A DNA stretch of 64,000 nucleotides from Streptomyces gobiensis. GTDB lineage: Bacteria > Actinomycetota > Actinomycetes > Streptomycetales > Streptomycetaceae. A program made the translations under genes and the position numbers. The stretch is taken from the NCBI RefSeq assembly GCF_021216675.1, contig NZ_CP086120.1, positions 4,400,501 to 4,464,500 of the forward strand. Reading direction: 5' to 3'. Position 1 is the stretch's first letter. Every line of letters starts with the position of its first letter. This document shows, piece after piece, positions 9,436 to 19,443 of this stretch. Below the pieces are notes generated by a model, which made no database searches, had not been told where the DNA came from, and was given only the letters and a program-made list of their open reading frames with translations.

Positions 9436-10116
9436 ATGGCGACCAGGGTGCTCGTCGTCGACGACCAGGAGCTCATCCGGGCCGGAGTTGCCGCGCTGCT
9501 CCGCGCCGCCCCGGATATGGCGGTCGTCGGAGAGGCGGCCAGCGGAGAGGAAGCCGTTGAACTGGCCGCCACCGAACATCCGGACGTGGTGCTGATGGAT
9601 GTCCGGATGCCCGGTATGAGCGGCATCACCGCCACCGAGCACATCCTGGACCAGGCCGGCGGGGCCGGGCAGCGGCCGCAGATCCTGATCCTGACCACCT
9701 TCGACCTCGATGAGTATGTCTACGCGGCGTTGCGCGCCGGTGCCTGCGGGTTCGTCCTCAAGGACACCGGCCCCAGGCGGCTGCTGGCCGCCATCGCGGC
9801 CGTGGCACAGGGCGACACGCTCTTCGCGCCCAGCGTCACCCGCCGCCTCATCGAGGCCTACGCCCAGCGGTGTGACCCCGCTCCGCACACCCCGGAGGCC
9901 CTCACCGCGCTGACCGGCCGGGAGCTGGACGTCCTGCGGCTGGTGGCCAACGGGCTCTCCAACACGGAGATCGCCACCCGGCTCGTCATCACCGAGTCCA
10001 CGGTCAAGACACATCTCAACCGCACCATGGCCAAGCTGGATCTGGGCAGCCGTGCCCAAGCTGTGGTGCTCGCCTATGAGACGGGCCTGGTCAAGCCGGG
10101 CAACGGCGGCATTTAA
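9436..10116 (+). CDS. NarL/LuxR-family response regulator
   Basis: A 226-residue regulator from ATG 9436, preceded by GGGGAG. The receiver domain (1-120) has the acidic pocket VVDDQE, phosphoacceptor Asp55 in LMDVRMPG, and FVLKD with the conserved Lys. The C-terminal LuxR-type helix-turn-helix (about 155-215) contains LTGRELDVLRLVANGLSNTE and STVKTHLNR. It follows its partner kinase by 16 bp, so the two are co-transcribed. Target genes cannot be inferred; neighbouring rpmF and acyl-CoA dehydrogenase genes are not obviously linked. Confidence 0.92.
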   Translation: MATRVLVVDDQELIRAGVAALLRAAPDMAVVGEAASGEEAVELAATEHPDVVLMDVRMPGMSGITATEHILDQAGGAGQRPQILILTTFDLDEYVYAALRAGACGFVLKDTGPRRLLAAIAAVAQGDTLFAPSVTRRLIEAYAQRCDPAPHTPEALTALTGRELDVLRLVANGLSNTEIATRLVITESTVKTHLNRTMAKLDLGSRAQAVVLAYETGLVKPGNGGI

Positions 10117-10233
10117 GCCCTGTGCAGCGAGGAGCCTGGTACGGATCGTGCGGATCGGGTACATACGGACGAGTAGCACCGGCCGGTAGGCGACCGGGAT
10201 ATCTGCCCCCGACTCAACGGCGAGGTGAACCGC

Positions 10234-12165
10234 ATGTCCGCGGTACCCCAGAGGACTGCCCCTCAGACGGTCTCTGAGCGCGAAGCACGTGACGTAGCCG
10301 AGGCAGCGCGAGAACAGGAATGGCGCAAACCGAGCTTCGCCAAGGAGCTGTTCCTCGGCCGCTTCCAACTCGGCCTGATCCATCCGCATCCCGAACCTGA
10401 AGCAACGAGTGTCCAGCGGGGGGAGGAGTTCCTGGCCAGGCTCCGTGAGTTCTGCGAGACCAAGGTCGACGGAGCGCTCATCGAGCGCGAGGCGCAGATC
10501 CCCGATGAGGTCGTCAACGGTCTGCGGGAGCTGGGCGCCCTCGGCATGAAGATCGACGTGAAATACGGCGGTCTTGGGCTGAGCCAGGTCTACTACAACA
10601 AGGCCCTCGCCCTGGTTGCCTCGGCCAGTCCCGCCATCGGCGCACTGCTCTCCGCCCACCAGTCCATTGGCGTGCCCCAGCCGCTGAAGCTCTTCGGCAC
10701 CCCGGAGCAGAAGGAGGCCTTCCTGCCGCGCTGCGCCACGACCGATATCTCCGCCTTCCTGCTCACCGAGCCCGATGTCGGCTCCGACCCGGCCCGGCTC
10801 GCGACCTCCGCGGTCCCCGACGGCGACGACTACATCCTCGACGGGGTCAAACTCTGGACCACCAACGGCGTTGTCGCCAACCTCCTGGTCGTCATGGCCC
10901 GGGTGCCGCGCTCCGAAGGCCACAAGGGCGGCATCACGGCCTTTGTCGTGGAGGCCGACTCCCCGGGCATCACCGTCGAGAACCGCAACGCCTTTATGGG
11001 TCTGCGCGGTATCGAGAACGGCGTCACCCGCTTCCACCGGGTCCGGGTACCGGCCGCCAACCGTATTGGCCCCGAAGGTGCGGGCCTGAAGATCGCTCTC
11101 ACGACCCTGAACACCGGCCGTCTCTCCCTCCCCGCCATGTGCGTCGGCGCGGGAAAGTGGTGTCTGAAGATCGCCCGTGAGTGGTCCGCGGCCCGGGTGC
11201 AGTGGGGCAAGCCGGTCGCCAAACATGAGGCCGTCGGCGCCAAGATGTCGTTCATCGCCGCCACCGCCTTCGCCCTGGAGGCCGTGCTCGATCTCTCCTC
11301 CCAGATGGCGGACGAGGACCGTAACGACATCCGGATCGAGGCGGCCCTCGCCAAGCTCTATGGCTCCGAAATGGCCTGGCTGATGGCCGATGAGCTGATC
11401 CAGATCCGTGGCGGCCGGGGCTTTGAGACCGCCGAGTCACTGGCCGCCCGCGGCGAGCGCGGCGTTCCGGCCGAGCAGATGCTCAGGGATATGCGCATCA
11501 ACCGCATCTTCGAGGGCTCCACCGAGATCATGCATCTTCTCATCGCCCGTGAGGCGGTTGACGCCCATCTCAAGGTGGCCGGTGACCTGATCGCTCCCGA
11601 CAAGCCCCTGTCGGCCAAGGCGAAGGCGGGTGCCAAGGCCGGTGGTTTCTATGCCCGCTGGTTGCCCCAGCTCGTCATCGGCCCCGGCCAGCTCCCGCGC
11701 GGCTACTCCGAATTCGGCCGGCTCGCCCGCCACTTGCGCTATGTCGAGCGGCACGCCCGCAAGCTCGCCCGTGCCACCTTCTACGCCATGTCCCGCTGGC
11801 AGGGAAAGATGGAGACCAAACAGGGCTTCCTCGGCCGGGTCGTCGACATCGGCGCCGAGCTGTTCGCGATGAGCGCCGCCTGCGTACGGGCCGAGAAGCT
11901 GCGCCGCGACGGTGACCACGGCAAGGCGGCCTACCAACTCGCCGACGCCTTCTGCCAGCAGGCCCGCATCCGCGTCGACGAACTCTTCGCCCGGCTGTGG
12001 ACCAACACCGACGACCTCGACCGCAAGGTAACCCGGTCCATCCTGGGCGGCTCCTACACCTGGCTGGAGGAGGGCATCATCGATCCCTCAACCGAGGGCC
12101 CCTGGATCGCCGACGCCACCCCCGGCCCCCCCAAACAAGAAAACGTCCACCGCCCCATCCCGTAA
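10234..12165 (+). CDS. Large acyl-CoA dehydrogenase (VLCAD/ACAD9-like)
   Basis: A 643-residue FAD enzyme from ATG 10234, which has GAGGTG directly upstream; an in-frame GTG at 10225 overlaps that ribosome site. Family landmarks are LTEPDVGSDPAR in the middle beta domain, FMGLRGIENG, and GGRGFE followed by IFEGSTEIMHLLIAREAVD in the C-terminal helical domain. At over 600 residues it has an extra C-terminal helical region beyond the usual 380-400, as in very-long-chain enzymes. It catalyses the first, alpha,beta-desaturating step of fatty-acid beta-oxidation. No electron-transfer flavoprotein genes are adjacent. Confidence 0.92.
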   Translation: MSAVPQRTAPQTVSEREARDVAEAAREQEWRKPSFAKELFLGRFQLGLIHPHPEPEATSVQRGEEFLARLREFCETKVDGALIEREAQIPDEVVNGLRELGALGMKIDVKYGGLGLSQVYYNKALALVASASPAIGALLSAHQSIGVPQPLKLFGTPEQKEAFLPRCATTDISAFLLTEPDVGSDPARLATSAVPDGDDYILDGVKLWTTNGVVANLLVVMARVPRSEGHKGGITAFVVEADSPGITVENRNAFMGLRGIENGVTRFHRVRVPAANRIGPEGAGLKIALTTLNTGRLSLPAMCVGAGKWCLKIAREWSAARVQWGKPVAKHEAVGAKMSFIAATAFALEAVLDLSSQMADEDRNDIRIEAALAKLYGSEMAWLMADELIQIRGGRGFETAESLAARGERGVPAEQMLRDMRINRIFEGSTEIMHLLIAREAVDAHLKVAGDLIAPDKPLSAKAKAGAKAGGFYARWLPQLVIGPGQLPRGYSEFGRLARHLRYVERHARKLARATFYAMSRWQGKMETKQGFLGRVVDIGAELFAMSAACVRAEKLRRDGDHGKAAYQLADAFCQQARIRVDELFARLWTNTDDLDRKVTRSILGGSYTWLEEGIIDPSTEGPWIADATPGPPKQENVHRPIP

Positions 12166-12443
12166 ATGTTGTGGGCACTCGGTCCGCCCGAGGGGCGTGG
12201 GGGCACCTCCCAGCGTTAGCTGGGGGAGGGTGGGCACAACACGACCCGCACCCGCAACCCAACCGGGGGGCCCGGGGCGAAGCCCCGGTTTTCCGGGAAG
12301 GTGGGGGCACCTCCTGGGGGCACCTCCCAGACGGAGTCTGGGGGAGGTAGCTGGGGGAGGGACCGGGGAAACCCACCTCGGAGGTGAGAACACACCGGGG
12401 CGAATACGGCGTAAACGCCCACAGCGCTGGATCATGGATCCCC
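12166..12443. repeat. Composite intergenic repeat R2 with nested palindromes
   Basis: Directly behind the acyl-CoA dehydrogenase stop lies the TGTTGTG...CACAACAC unit (12167-12242). It is interrupted by a hairpin built on CCTCCCAGC...GCTGGGGGAGG (about 12207-12229). The next block, GGGCGAAGCCC...GGGAAACCCACC, is also split (about 12300-12362) by two more GGCACCTCC hairpins. A second palindromic family therefore appears inserted into the first. The last 60 bp before the lipoprotein gene show no clear promoter. Confidence 0.8.
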
Positions 12444-13154
12444 ATGGACCCGATCACGGGAGCAACCCCCCGGCCCCGGCGCAGCACCCCCCGCACCGCC
12501 GCCCACTACGCCATCGTGACCGCACTGTCCGCAGCCCTCCTGTCCGGCTGCGGACAGCGCGACGAGGGCGGCCGGAGCTGCCCCGGCGGGGCAGGAAAGA
12601 ACCTCGCCGGCCGCACCGTCACCGGCGCCGACCTCCGGGAGGGCAAGCTCCGCTGCGTCAACCTCGAAGGCTCCACCCTCACCGGCACCGTCTCCGAAGC
12701 CAACCTCAGCCGCGGCAACCTCTACAAAGCACGGCTGCCCGGCATGTCACTGCAGAGCGTCGACCTGCGCGACGCCGACCTCCGGCGCGCCGTCTTCAGC
12801 TCCGCCAGCCTCACAGAGGTCGACCTGCGCGGAGCGGACCTCAGCGAGGCCGTACTCGACGAAGGCCTGCTGATCGACGTCAGCTTCGAGAAAGCACAGC
12901 TCTCGGGCGCGGATCTGAGCTCCACATCCCTCACCAGGGTCGACTTCGCGGGCGCGGATCTGCGGGGCGCGAACCTCTCCGGCGCCCGCATTTCCGGCTC
13001 CAATCTGCGCGGTGCTCAGACGGACGGGGCCGATCTGTCGGACACCAGCTGGCGGAACAGCGTGTGCCCGGACGGCACCAAGTCGGCCGGCAGCTCGCCC
13101 TGCGAGGGGCATCTCACCCCGGCCTCCCCGAGCCCCAGCCGAAAAGGCGACTGA
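12444..13154 (+). CDS. Pentapeptide-repeat lipoprotein
   Basis: A 236-residue protein from ATG 12444. The N-terminus has arginines, a hydrophobic stretch and a lipobox LLSGC near residue 36, predicting export and lipidation. From about residue 55 to 205 it is made of pentapeptide repeats of A(D/N)LxX type, for example GADLRGANLSGARIS, which fold into a right-handed beta-helix. Such helices act as protein- or surface-interaction scaffolds. A secreted lipid-anchored version is less common than cytoplasmic ones. No enzymatic domain is present. The ribosome site is weak. Confidence 0.82.
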   Translation: MDPITGATPRPRRSTPRTAAHYAIVTALSAALLSGCGQRDEGGRSCPGGAGKNLAGRTVTGADLREGKLRCVNLEGSTLTGTVSEANLSRGNLYKARLPGMSLQSVDLRDADLRRAVFSSASLTEVDLRGADLSEAVLDEGLLIDVSFEKAQLSGADLSSTSLTRVDFAGADLRGANLSGARISGSNLRGAQTDGADLSDTSWRNSVCPDGTKSAGSSPCEGHLTPASPSPSRKGD

Positions 13155-13254
13155 ACCCCCTCGCGCCCCCGCACAGGGGCCGCGCACGCCCCGCCAACCC
13201 CGCCGGGCTGAGCTGCTGTTCTTCCCGTCATGGGGACCGGCCACAATAGAGCAC

Positions 13255-14529
13255 ATGACGGACTCCCTCGCTGACCCGCATGTCAGCTACCCGGCGGCCC
13301 ACGGCACCCATGGCACCCACGGCGGCCCTCGCGACATTGTGATCCTCGGATCGACGGGGTCGATCGGCACCCAGGCGGTCGATGTGGTGCTGAACAACCC
13401 AGACCGTTTCCGGGTGACCGGGCTGTCCGCCGCAGGCGGACGCGTCGAGCTGCTGGCCGGGCAGGCGCACCGGCTCCAGGTGCGTACCGTCGCCATCGCA
13501 CGCGAGGACAAGGCCGTCGAGCTGCGCGAGGCACTACGGGCCCAGTACGGGGTGGGGGAGCCGATCCCCGAGGTGCTGGCCGGGCCCGACGCCGCCACCG
13601 AGCTGGCCGGGTCGCCGTGCCACACCGTGCTCAACGGCATCACCGGCTCGATCGGCCTGCGGCCCACCCTCGCCGCCCTGGAGGCGGGCCGGGTGCTCGC
13701 CCTGGCCAACAAGGAGTCGCTGATCGTCGGCGGCCCGCTGGTCAAGGCCCTCGCCAAGCCCGGCCAGATCATCCCGGTGGACTCCGAGCACTCCGCGCTC
13801 TTCCAGGCGCTGCTGGGCGGCGCCCGGCGTGAGGTGCGCAAGCTCCTGGTCACCGCCTCCGGTGGCCCCTTCCGTGGGCGTACGAGGGCAAAGCTCGCCG
13901 ATGTCACGCCGAAGGACGCCCTCGCCCACCCCACCTGGGACATGGGCCCGGTGATCACCGTCAACTCGGCCACCCTGGTCAACAAGGGGCTGGAGGTCAT
14001 CGAGGCCCATTTGCTCTATGACATCCCCTTCGACCGGATCCAGGTCGTCGTCCATCCGCAGTCCTATATCCACTCGATGGTGGAGTTCACCGATGGCTCG
14101 ACCATCGCCCAGTGCGGTCCGCCCGATATGAAACTGCCGATCGCGCTCGGCATGGGCTGGCCCGAGCGGGTGCCCGGCGTCGGCCCCGTGTTCGACTGGT
14201 CACGGGCCATGAACTGGGAGTTTTACCCACTCGACGAAGACGCCTTCCCCTCCGTGCCGCTCGCCTGTCAGGTCGGCGCACTGGGCGGCACCGCGCCCGC
14301 CGTTTTCAACGCGGCCAATGAGGAGTGCGTTGAGGCCTTTCTCTCCGGCGGGCTGCCGTTCACCGGCATCGTGGATACGGTTGCCGCTGTGGTCGAGGAG
14401 CACGGCAGGCCGGAGGGAACCACCCTGACGCTGGCCGATGTCCTCGACGCAGAGACGTGGGCACGGACGCGCGCCCGCGAGCTAGTGGCGGCACCCGCCC
14501 AGAACACCGCAGCAAAGGACCGCGCATGA
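13255..14529 (+). CDS. dxr: 1-deoxy-D-xylulose 5-phosphate reductoisomerase
   Basis: A 424-residue enzyme of the non-mevalonate (MEP) isoprenoid pathway that converts DXP to MEP using NADPH and a divalent metal. The NADPH loop GSTGSIG lies at 32-38 after a short His/Gly-rich leader. NKESLI and the active-site stretch [20 protein letters not shown] are intact. ATG 13255 was chosen because family similarity begins soon after it; the open frame upstream overlaps the lipoprotein gene. Its stop overlaps the rseP start in ATGA, so the two are translationally coupled. The same pathway's ispG follows one gene later. Confidence 0.95.
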   Translation: MTDSLADPHVSYPAAHGTHGTHGGPRDIVILGSTGSIGTQAVDVVLNNPDRFRVTGLSAAGGRVELLAGQAHRLQVRTVAIAREDKAVELREALRAQYGVGEPIPEVLAGPDAATELAGSPCHTVLNGITGSIGLRPTLAALEAGRVLALANKESLIVGGPLVKALAKPGQIIPVDSEHSALFQALLGGARREVRKLLVTASGGPFRGRTRAKLADVTPKDALAHPTWDMGPVITVNSATLVNKGLEVIEAHLLYDIPFDRIQVVVHPQSYIHSMVEFTDGSTIAQCGPPDMKLPIALGMGWPERVPGVGPVFDWSRAMNWEFYPLDEDAFPSVPLACQVGALGGTAPAVFNAANEECVEAFLSGGLPFTGIVDTVAAVVEEHGRPEGTTLTLADVLDAETWARTRARELVAAPAQNTAAKDRA

Positions 14530-15830
14530 CGACCTTCATGACCATTGTCGGCATAGTCGTCTTCGTCGTCGGCCTGCTCTTCTCCATCGCCTGGCATGAG
14601 CTCGGTCACCTCTCCACGGCGAAGATGTTCGGGATCCGGGTGCCGCAGTACATGGTGGGCTTCGGCCCGACCCTCTGGTCCCGGAAGAAGGGCGAGACCG
14701 AGTACGGCATCAAGGGCATCCCGCTCGGCGGCTACATCCGCATGATCGGCATGTTCCCGCCCGGCGACGACGGGAAGATAAGGCAGCGCTCCACATCCCC
14801 TTTCCGCGGGATGATCGAGGACGCCCGGGCGGCGGCCTTCGAGGAACTCCAGCCGGGCGACGAGAAGCGGCTCTTCTACACCCGCAAGCCGTGGAAGCGC
14901 GTCATCGTGATGTTCGCGGGCCCCTTTATGAACCTCATCCTCGCCGTGGCGATCTTCCTCGGCGTGCTGATGAGCTTCGGCATCAATACGCAGACGACCA
15001 CCGTCTCCTCGGTCTCGGACTGCGTCATCGCGGCCAGCGCCGACACCGACAAGTGCCCGAAGAGCGCACCCGACTCCCCAGCCAAGGCAGCCGGGCTGCT
15101 GCCCGGCGACAAGATCATCGCCTTCAACGACAAACCCGTCAGCGAGTGGAACACCCTGCAGACGGAGATCCGCGCCACCACCGGACCGGCCACCATCACC
15201 GTCGAGCGCGAAGGCACAACCAAGACCCTGCGGGCCAGCCTCGTCGAGAACAAGGTCCTCAAGTCCGACGGCCGCGGCGGCTATGTCAAGGGCGAGTACG
15301 TCACCACGGGCTTCCTCGGCTTCGCCCCGGCCACCGGCATCGTCCAGCAGTCCTTCCCCCAGGCCGTGGACCGGATGGGCGACATCATGGAGAACGGCTT
15401 CCACGCGCTGGTCGCCCTGCCCTCCAAGGTCCCCGACCTCTGGGACGCCGCCTTCACCGGCGGTGAGCGCAAGGAGGACTCCCCGGTCGGCGTCGTCGGC
15501 GCGGCCCGGGTCGGCGGTGAGATCGTCTCGCTCGACATACCGCCGAGCCAGCGAGTGGCGACCATGCTCTTCCTGGTCGCGGGCTTCAATCTCTCCCTGT
15601 TCCTGTTCAATATGCTCCCGCTGCTCCCGCTGGACGGCGGGCATATCGCGGGAGCCCTGTGGGAGTCGGTCCGCCGCGCCTTCGCCAAGGTTTTCCGGCG
15701 TCCGGACCCGGGCCCCTTCGATGTGGCTAAACTGATGCCGGTTGCCTATGTGGTCGCCGGGGTCTTTATCTGCTTCACCCTCCTGGTGCTGGTCGCGGAT
15801 GTGGTGAATCCCGTGAAGCTCGCTGGTTAG
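14526..15830 (+). CDS. rseP: RseP/Rip-type site-2 intramembrane metalloprotease
   Basis: A 434-residue membrane protease starting inside the dxr stop (ATGA). The zinc motif HELGH (His24, Glu25, His28) lies in the first transmembrane helix, and the third ligand, Asp370, is in LPLDGGH near the C-terminal helices. A PDZ-like domain lies around 160-270. Family members cut single-pass membrane substrates such as anti-sigma factors after a site-1 cleavage. Clustering with dxr and ispG is common in actinobacteria. The substrate is not identifiable here. Confidence 0.92.
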   Translation: MTTFMTIVGIVVFVVGLLFSIAWHELGHLSTAKMFGIRVPQYMVGFGPTLWSRKKGETEYGIKGIPLGGYIRMIGMFPPGDDGKIRQRSTSPFRGMIEDARAAAFEELQPGDEKRLFYTRKPWKRVIVMFAGPFMNLILAVAIFLGVLMSFGINTQTTTVSSVSDCVIAASADTDKCPKSAPDSPAKAAGLLPGDKIIAFNDKPVSEWNTLQTEIRATTGPATITVEREGTTKTLRASLVENKVLKSDGRGGYVKGEYVTTGFLGFAPATGIVQQSFPQAVDRMGDIMENGFHALVALPSKVPDLWDAAFTGGERKEDSPVGVVGAARVGGEIVSLDIPPSQRVATMLFLVAGFNLSLFLFNMLPLLPLDGGHIAGALWESVRRAFAKVFRRPDPGPFDVAKLMPVAYVVAGVFICFTLLVLVADVVNPVKLAG

Positions 15831-15847
15831 CGCGTTTACGCCCAGTT

Positions 15848-15876
15848 GGCGCCCGGCCTCAGAGCGGCCGGGCGCC
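15848..15876 (+). terminator. Strong hairpin between rseP and ispG
   Basis: GGCGCCCGGCC (15848-15858) pairs perfectly with GGCCGGGCGCC (15866-15876) across a 7-nt loop, 18 nt after the rseP stop. It has no U tract. It probably reduces read-through into ispG, which may then need its own promoter in 15877-15982. Confidence 0.6.
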
Positions 15877-15982
15877 GTCCGCTGGACCCATTACCCGGGA
15901 GTTCGCCGGGAGTGGTGTACTGGCCGGGAGGGCGGTGCCGTAATCTCGAAGGACCTAGAACCACACCTTGGGGTTGCGCCAG

Positions 15983-17137
15983 ATGACAGCGATTTCGCTG
16001 GGAATGCCGTCCGTACCGATCAAGCTCGCTGAGCGGCGCCTCAGCCGCAAGATCCAGGTGGGCTCCGTCGCCGTCGGCGGCGACGCCCCTGTCTCCGTGC
16101 AGTCGATGACCACGACCCGGACTTCGGACATCGGAGCGACGCTCCAGCAGATCGCCGAGCTGACCGCGTCGGGCTGCCAGATCGTCCGCGTCGCCTGTCC
16201 GACCCAGGATGACGCCGACGCCCTGCCGGTCATCGCCAAGAAGTCCCAGATCCCGGTGATCGCCGATATCCACTTCCAGCCGAAGTACGTCTTCGCCGCC
16301 ATCGACGCGGGCTGCGCCGCCGTCCGGGTCAACCCAGGCAACATCAAGCAGTTCGACGACAAGGTCAAGGAGATCGCCGCCGCCGCCTCCGCGGCCGGCA
16401 CGCCGATCCGTATCGGCGTCAACGCCGGTTCTCTGGACAGGCGGCTCCTGCAGAAGTACGGCAAGGCCACCCCGGAAGCGCTCGTCGAGTCCGCGCTGTG
16501 GGAGTGCTCGCTCTTCGAGGAGCACGGCTTCCGCGACATCAAGATCTCGGTCAAGCACAACGACCCGGTCGTCATGGTCAACGCCTACCGCCAGCTCGCC
16601 GCCCAGTGCGACTACCCGCTCCACCTCGGCGTGACCGAGGCGGGCCCGGCCTTCCAGGGCACCATCAAGTCCGCCGTCGCCTTCGGCGCCCTGCTCTCCG
16701 AGGGCATCGGCGACACCATCCGGGTCTCGCTGTCCGCGCCGCCCGTCGAGGAAGTCAAGGTCGGCAACCAGATCCTGGAGTCCCTCGGGCTGCGCGAGCG
16801 TGGCCTGGAGATCGTCTCCTGCCCCTCCTGCGGCCGTGCCCAGGTCGATGTCTACAAGCTCGCCGAAGAGGTCACCGCGGGCCTGACCGGCATGGACGTA
16901 CCGCTGCGCGTCGCCGTGATGGGCTGCGTCGTCAACGGCCCCGGCGAGGCCCGCGAGGCCGACCTGGGCGTCGCCTCCGGCAACGGCAAGGGCCAGATCT
17001 TCGTCAAGGGCGAGGTCATCAAGACCGTTCCCGAGTCCAAGATCGTGGAGACCCTGATCGAGGAGGCGATGAAGATCGCCGAGCAGATGGAGAAGGACGG
17101 TGTGACCTCAGGCGAGCCCGAGGTCGCCATCGGCTGA
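15983..17137 (+). CDS. ispG: 4-hydroxy-3-methylbut-2-enyl diphosphate synthase
   Basis: A 384-residue iron-sulfur enzyme from ATG 15983 ([10 protein letters not shown], as in other Streptomyces). It reduces MEcPP to HMBPP, the penultimate MEP-pathway step. The N-terminal TIM-barrel shows [13 protein letters not shown] and [11 protein letters not shown]. The C-terminal domain carries cluster ligands in CPSCGRAQ and CVVNGPGEA plus the catalytic Glu in the latter. An in-frame TTG at 15968 is a less likely start. It follows dxr-rseP behind a hairpin. Confidence 0.95.
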   Translation: MTAISLGMPSVPIKLAERRLSRKIQVGSVAVGGDAPVSVQSMTTTRTSDIGATLQQIAELTASGCQIVRVACPTQDDADALPVIAKKSQIPVIADIHFQPKYVFAAIDAGCAAVRVNPGNIKQFDDKVKEIAAAASAAGTPIRIGVNAGSLDRRLLQKYGKATPEALVESALWECSLFEEHGFRDIKISVKHNDPVVMVNAYRQLAAQCDYPLHLGVTEAGPAFQGTIKSAVAFGALLSEGIGDTIRVSLSAPPVEEVKVGNQILESLGLRERGLEIVSCPSCGRAQVDVYKLAEEVTAGLTGMDVPLRVAVMGCVVNGPGEAREADLGVASGNGKGQIFVKGEVIKTVPESKIVETLIEEAMKIAEQMEKDGVTSGEPEVAIG

Positions 17138-17163
17138 AAGACAGACATCGGAGGTACAGCGCG

Positions 17164-17213
17164 CGGCCCGGAGGTACAGTTCGGGAGAGATCGCTCCCCT
17201 TCCCTCCGGGCCG
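17164..17213 (+). terminator. Inverted repeat between ispG and the GNAT gene
   Basis: CGGCCCGGAGG (17164-17174) and CCTCCGGGCCG (17203-17213) are perfect 11-bp arms enclosing a smaller GGGAG/CTCCC hairpin. A partial GGAGGTACAG duplication (17152 and 17170) flanks it. It can act as a terminator for ispG or a leader structure for the acetyltransferase pair. Confidence 0.5.
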
Positions 17214-17234
17214 TACGGTGAGGCTTCCCGAGAC

Positions 17235-18080
17235 GTGTTGACGACCACTTCCACCAGGGCTCTCGGTCCCCAAGACCTGGACCAGGCCCTTGGCGTGCTG
17301 CACCGGGAGCCGGTCAACAACGCCTTCGTCACCGCCCGCGTCCACGTCTCCGGTCTCGACCCCTGGCGGCTCGGCGGCGAGATGTGGGGCTGGTACCAGG
17401 ACGGCAGGCTGGAGTCCCTGTGCTACGCCGGTGCCAACCTCGTCCCCATCTGCGCCGGACCCGACGCGATTCGCGCCTTCGCCGAGCGCGCCCGCCGGCA
17501 GGGCCGCCGCTGCTCCTCCATCGTCGGCCCGGCACAGCCCACGGGCGCGCTCTGGTCCCACCTCGAACCCCACTGGGGCCCCGCCCGCGAGGTCCGGCGG
17601 CACCAGCCGCTGATGGTCACCAGCAGCCTCGCCACCCAGATCGCCCCCGACCCGTATGTCCGGCGCGTCCGCAAGGACGAGCTGGACCTGGTCATGCCCG
17701 CCTGCGTGGCCATGTTCACCGAGGAGGTCGGCATCTCCCCGCTCGTCGGCGACGGCGGCCTCGTCTACCAGGCCCGGGTCGCCGAACTCGTCGGCGCGGG
17801 CCGCTCCTTCGCCCGTGTGGAGAACGGCCGGGTGATCTTCAAGGCGGAGATCGGCGCCACCACCCCGCAGGCCTGCCAGATCCAGGGCGTCTGGGTCGCC
17901 CCCGACCGCCGTGGCGAGGGCCTTTCCGAGACCGGCATGGCGGCGGTACTCCGCTACGCCCTCACCGAGGTCGCCCCGGTCGCGAGCCTCTACGTCAATG
18001 ACTTCAACACGGCGGCACGCGCCGCGTACCGCCGTGTCGGCTTCCAGGAGGTCGGGGCCTTTATGAGCGTGCTGTTCTGA
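17235..18080 (+). CDS. GNAT acetyltransferase with DUF4081 N-terminal domain
   Basis: A 281-residue protein from GTG 17235. The N-terminal half (about 1-125) matches the DUF4081-type domain common beside actinobacterial ispG. The C-terminal half is a GNAT fold with the acetyl-CoA loop VWVAPDRRGEGLSE and the terminal NDFNTAARAAYRRVGFQEVG. The substrate is unknown. Its stop overlaps the next acetyltransferase start by one base (TGATG), so the pair is co-translated. Confidence 0.85.
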   Translation: MLTTTSTRALGPQDLDQALGVLHREPVNNAFVTARVHVSGLDPWRLGGEMWGWYQDGRLESLCYAGANLVPICAGPDAIRAFAERARRQGRRCSSIVGPAQPTGALWSHLEPHWGPAREVRRHQPLMVTSSLATQIAPDPYVRRVRKDELDLVMPACVAMFTEEVGISPLVGDGGLVYQARVAELVGAGRSFARVENGRVIFKAEIGATTPQACQIQGVWVAPDRRGEGLSETGMAAVLRYALTEVAPVASLYVNDFNTAARAAYRRVGFQEVGAFMSVLF

Positions 18081-18619
18081 TGGAGCACGACATCGCCGTC
18101 GGCCCGCTCGATCTCGCCGCGCGGGTGGACGAGGCGCTGGCCGTCCAAGCACTCGCGTTCGGGCTCACCGACGAGGAGATCGGCGTACGCCGCCATATCG
18201 TGCTGCGCCACCTGGAGTCACCCGGAGCCCGCGCCCTGGGCGCGACCACCCCGGCCGGACGGCTGGTCGGCTTTGTCTACGGCATGCCCTGCGACCGTAT
18301 GCAGTGGTGGTCCACGGTTGTCGAACCGTATCTGCGCCGGGAGGGCAATGAGGACTGGCTGGAGAATGCTTTCGTCATCACCGAGCTGCATGTCCACCCC
18401 GCGTATCAGCGGCGGGGTATCGGCCGCCGCCTCATCACCACGATCACCGACAGCGCGACCGAGCCCCGGTCCATCCTCTCCGCGATCGACACCGACAGCC
18501 CGGCCCGCGCGCTGTACCACCGCCTCGGCTACCGCGACCTGGCCCGCAACGTGATCTTCCCCAGCGCCCCCAGCCCCTACGCGGTCATGGGCGCCCCCCT
18601 CCCACTCCGCCGCGGCTAG
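18080..18619 (+). CDS. GNAT-family N-acetyltransferase
   Basis: A 179-residue single-domain GNAT. The acetyl-CoA pyrophosphate-binding loop is [16 protein letters not shown], and [12 protein letters not shown] is the usual C-terminal element. It is translationally coupled to the preceding GNAT through TGATG. The acceptor is unknown; two linked GNATs may act on related substrates. Composite repeat R3 begins directly behind the stop. Confidence 0.85.
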   Translation: MEHDIAVGPLDLAARVDEALAVQALAFGLTDEEIGVRRHIVLRHLESPGARALGATTPAGRLVGFVYGMPCDRMQWWSTVVEPYLRREGNEDWLENAFVITELHVHPAYQRRGIGRRLITTITDSATEPRSILSAIDTDSPARALYHRLGYRDLARNVIFPSAPSPYAVMGAPLPLRRG

Positions 18620-19391
18620 TCCTTAACGGCGTCCTCGCATTGTTCGGCCCCGGGGGGCCTCACAAGCTTCGGGCGCCTGCGCCGGACTCCGTCCGTCGGG
18701 TGGGTGGCTGGGCGCCGTTGTCGGCTGTGGGAGTTCCCCGAACCCGGCCCCTTCCCGAAACTGGGGGCTTGCGCCCCCAGCCCCCCGCCCCGTGTTGTGG
18801 GCACTCGCAGCCCCGCGAGGGGCGTAGGTCCACCCTGCTACGCAACCACCCACCCACACCAGCCACGACGCTCCGGCCCACCCCGCAACGGAGCTCGCGA
18901 CGCCTGGTGGGCACAACCCGGCCACCGGCCCGCACCGGGCTAACTCCGGGGCCCCGGGGCGAAGCCCCGGTTCCGGGAAGGGGCGGGAATTGGGGAAACC
19001 CACCCACGGCACCCCGCAACCGGGCGGAGCCCCGCCACGCGGCGGAGCCGCATAGGCACAGCCGGGAAGGGGCGGGAATTGGGGAAACCCACCCCGGCAC
19101 CCCGCATCCGGGGCGGAGCCGCGTATCGGCACAGCCGGGAAAGGGGGGATACGGGAAACCCCACCCCTCGGGCGCCCCCGCAGCCGGGCAGAGCCCCGCC
19201 GCGCGGCGGGGCCGCGTATCGGTACAGCCGAGCCACGGTGCCCGGGCCAAGCCCGGCCGTGCGGCGGAGCCGCGATCGGAAGGGCCGGGTCGGGGACCCC
19301 CACACCGGCACCCGGGGCGCAAGCCGCCCACGCGGCGGAGCCGCGTATCCGTACAGCGGAAGGGGCGGGATTGGGGAGACCACCCGGTGGA
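18620..19391. repeat. Composite intergenic repeat R3 (longest copy)
   Basis: Some 770 bp without a gene between the GNAT and proS. It begins with the block shared with R1 (18622 on), then the CTGGGGGC...GCCCCCAG hairpin (near 18761-18780). The GTGTTGTG...CACAACC unit (18792-18917) carries an extra segment of about 80 bp including GGTGGGCACAACC. It ends with four or five degenerate tandem units each containing CGGCGGAGCCGC and GGGAAACCC-type elements. Units differ by small deletions, as expected from recombination. Confidence 0.85.
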
Positions 19392-19443
19392 CCGATTAGT
19401 CTGCTTGGAAACCCCGTGTACGGTCCGCACCCAGGAGAACCCC

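Noticed and set aside
18640-19443. N-terminal extension of ProRS by 268 residues
   Set aside because: The extension translates repeat R3; ATG 19444 has a good ribosome site and matches the family start.
19392-19443. T-box riboswitch upstream of proS
   Set aside because: Only about 50 bp of non-repeat leader and no T-box sequence or specifier stem.
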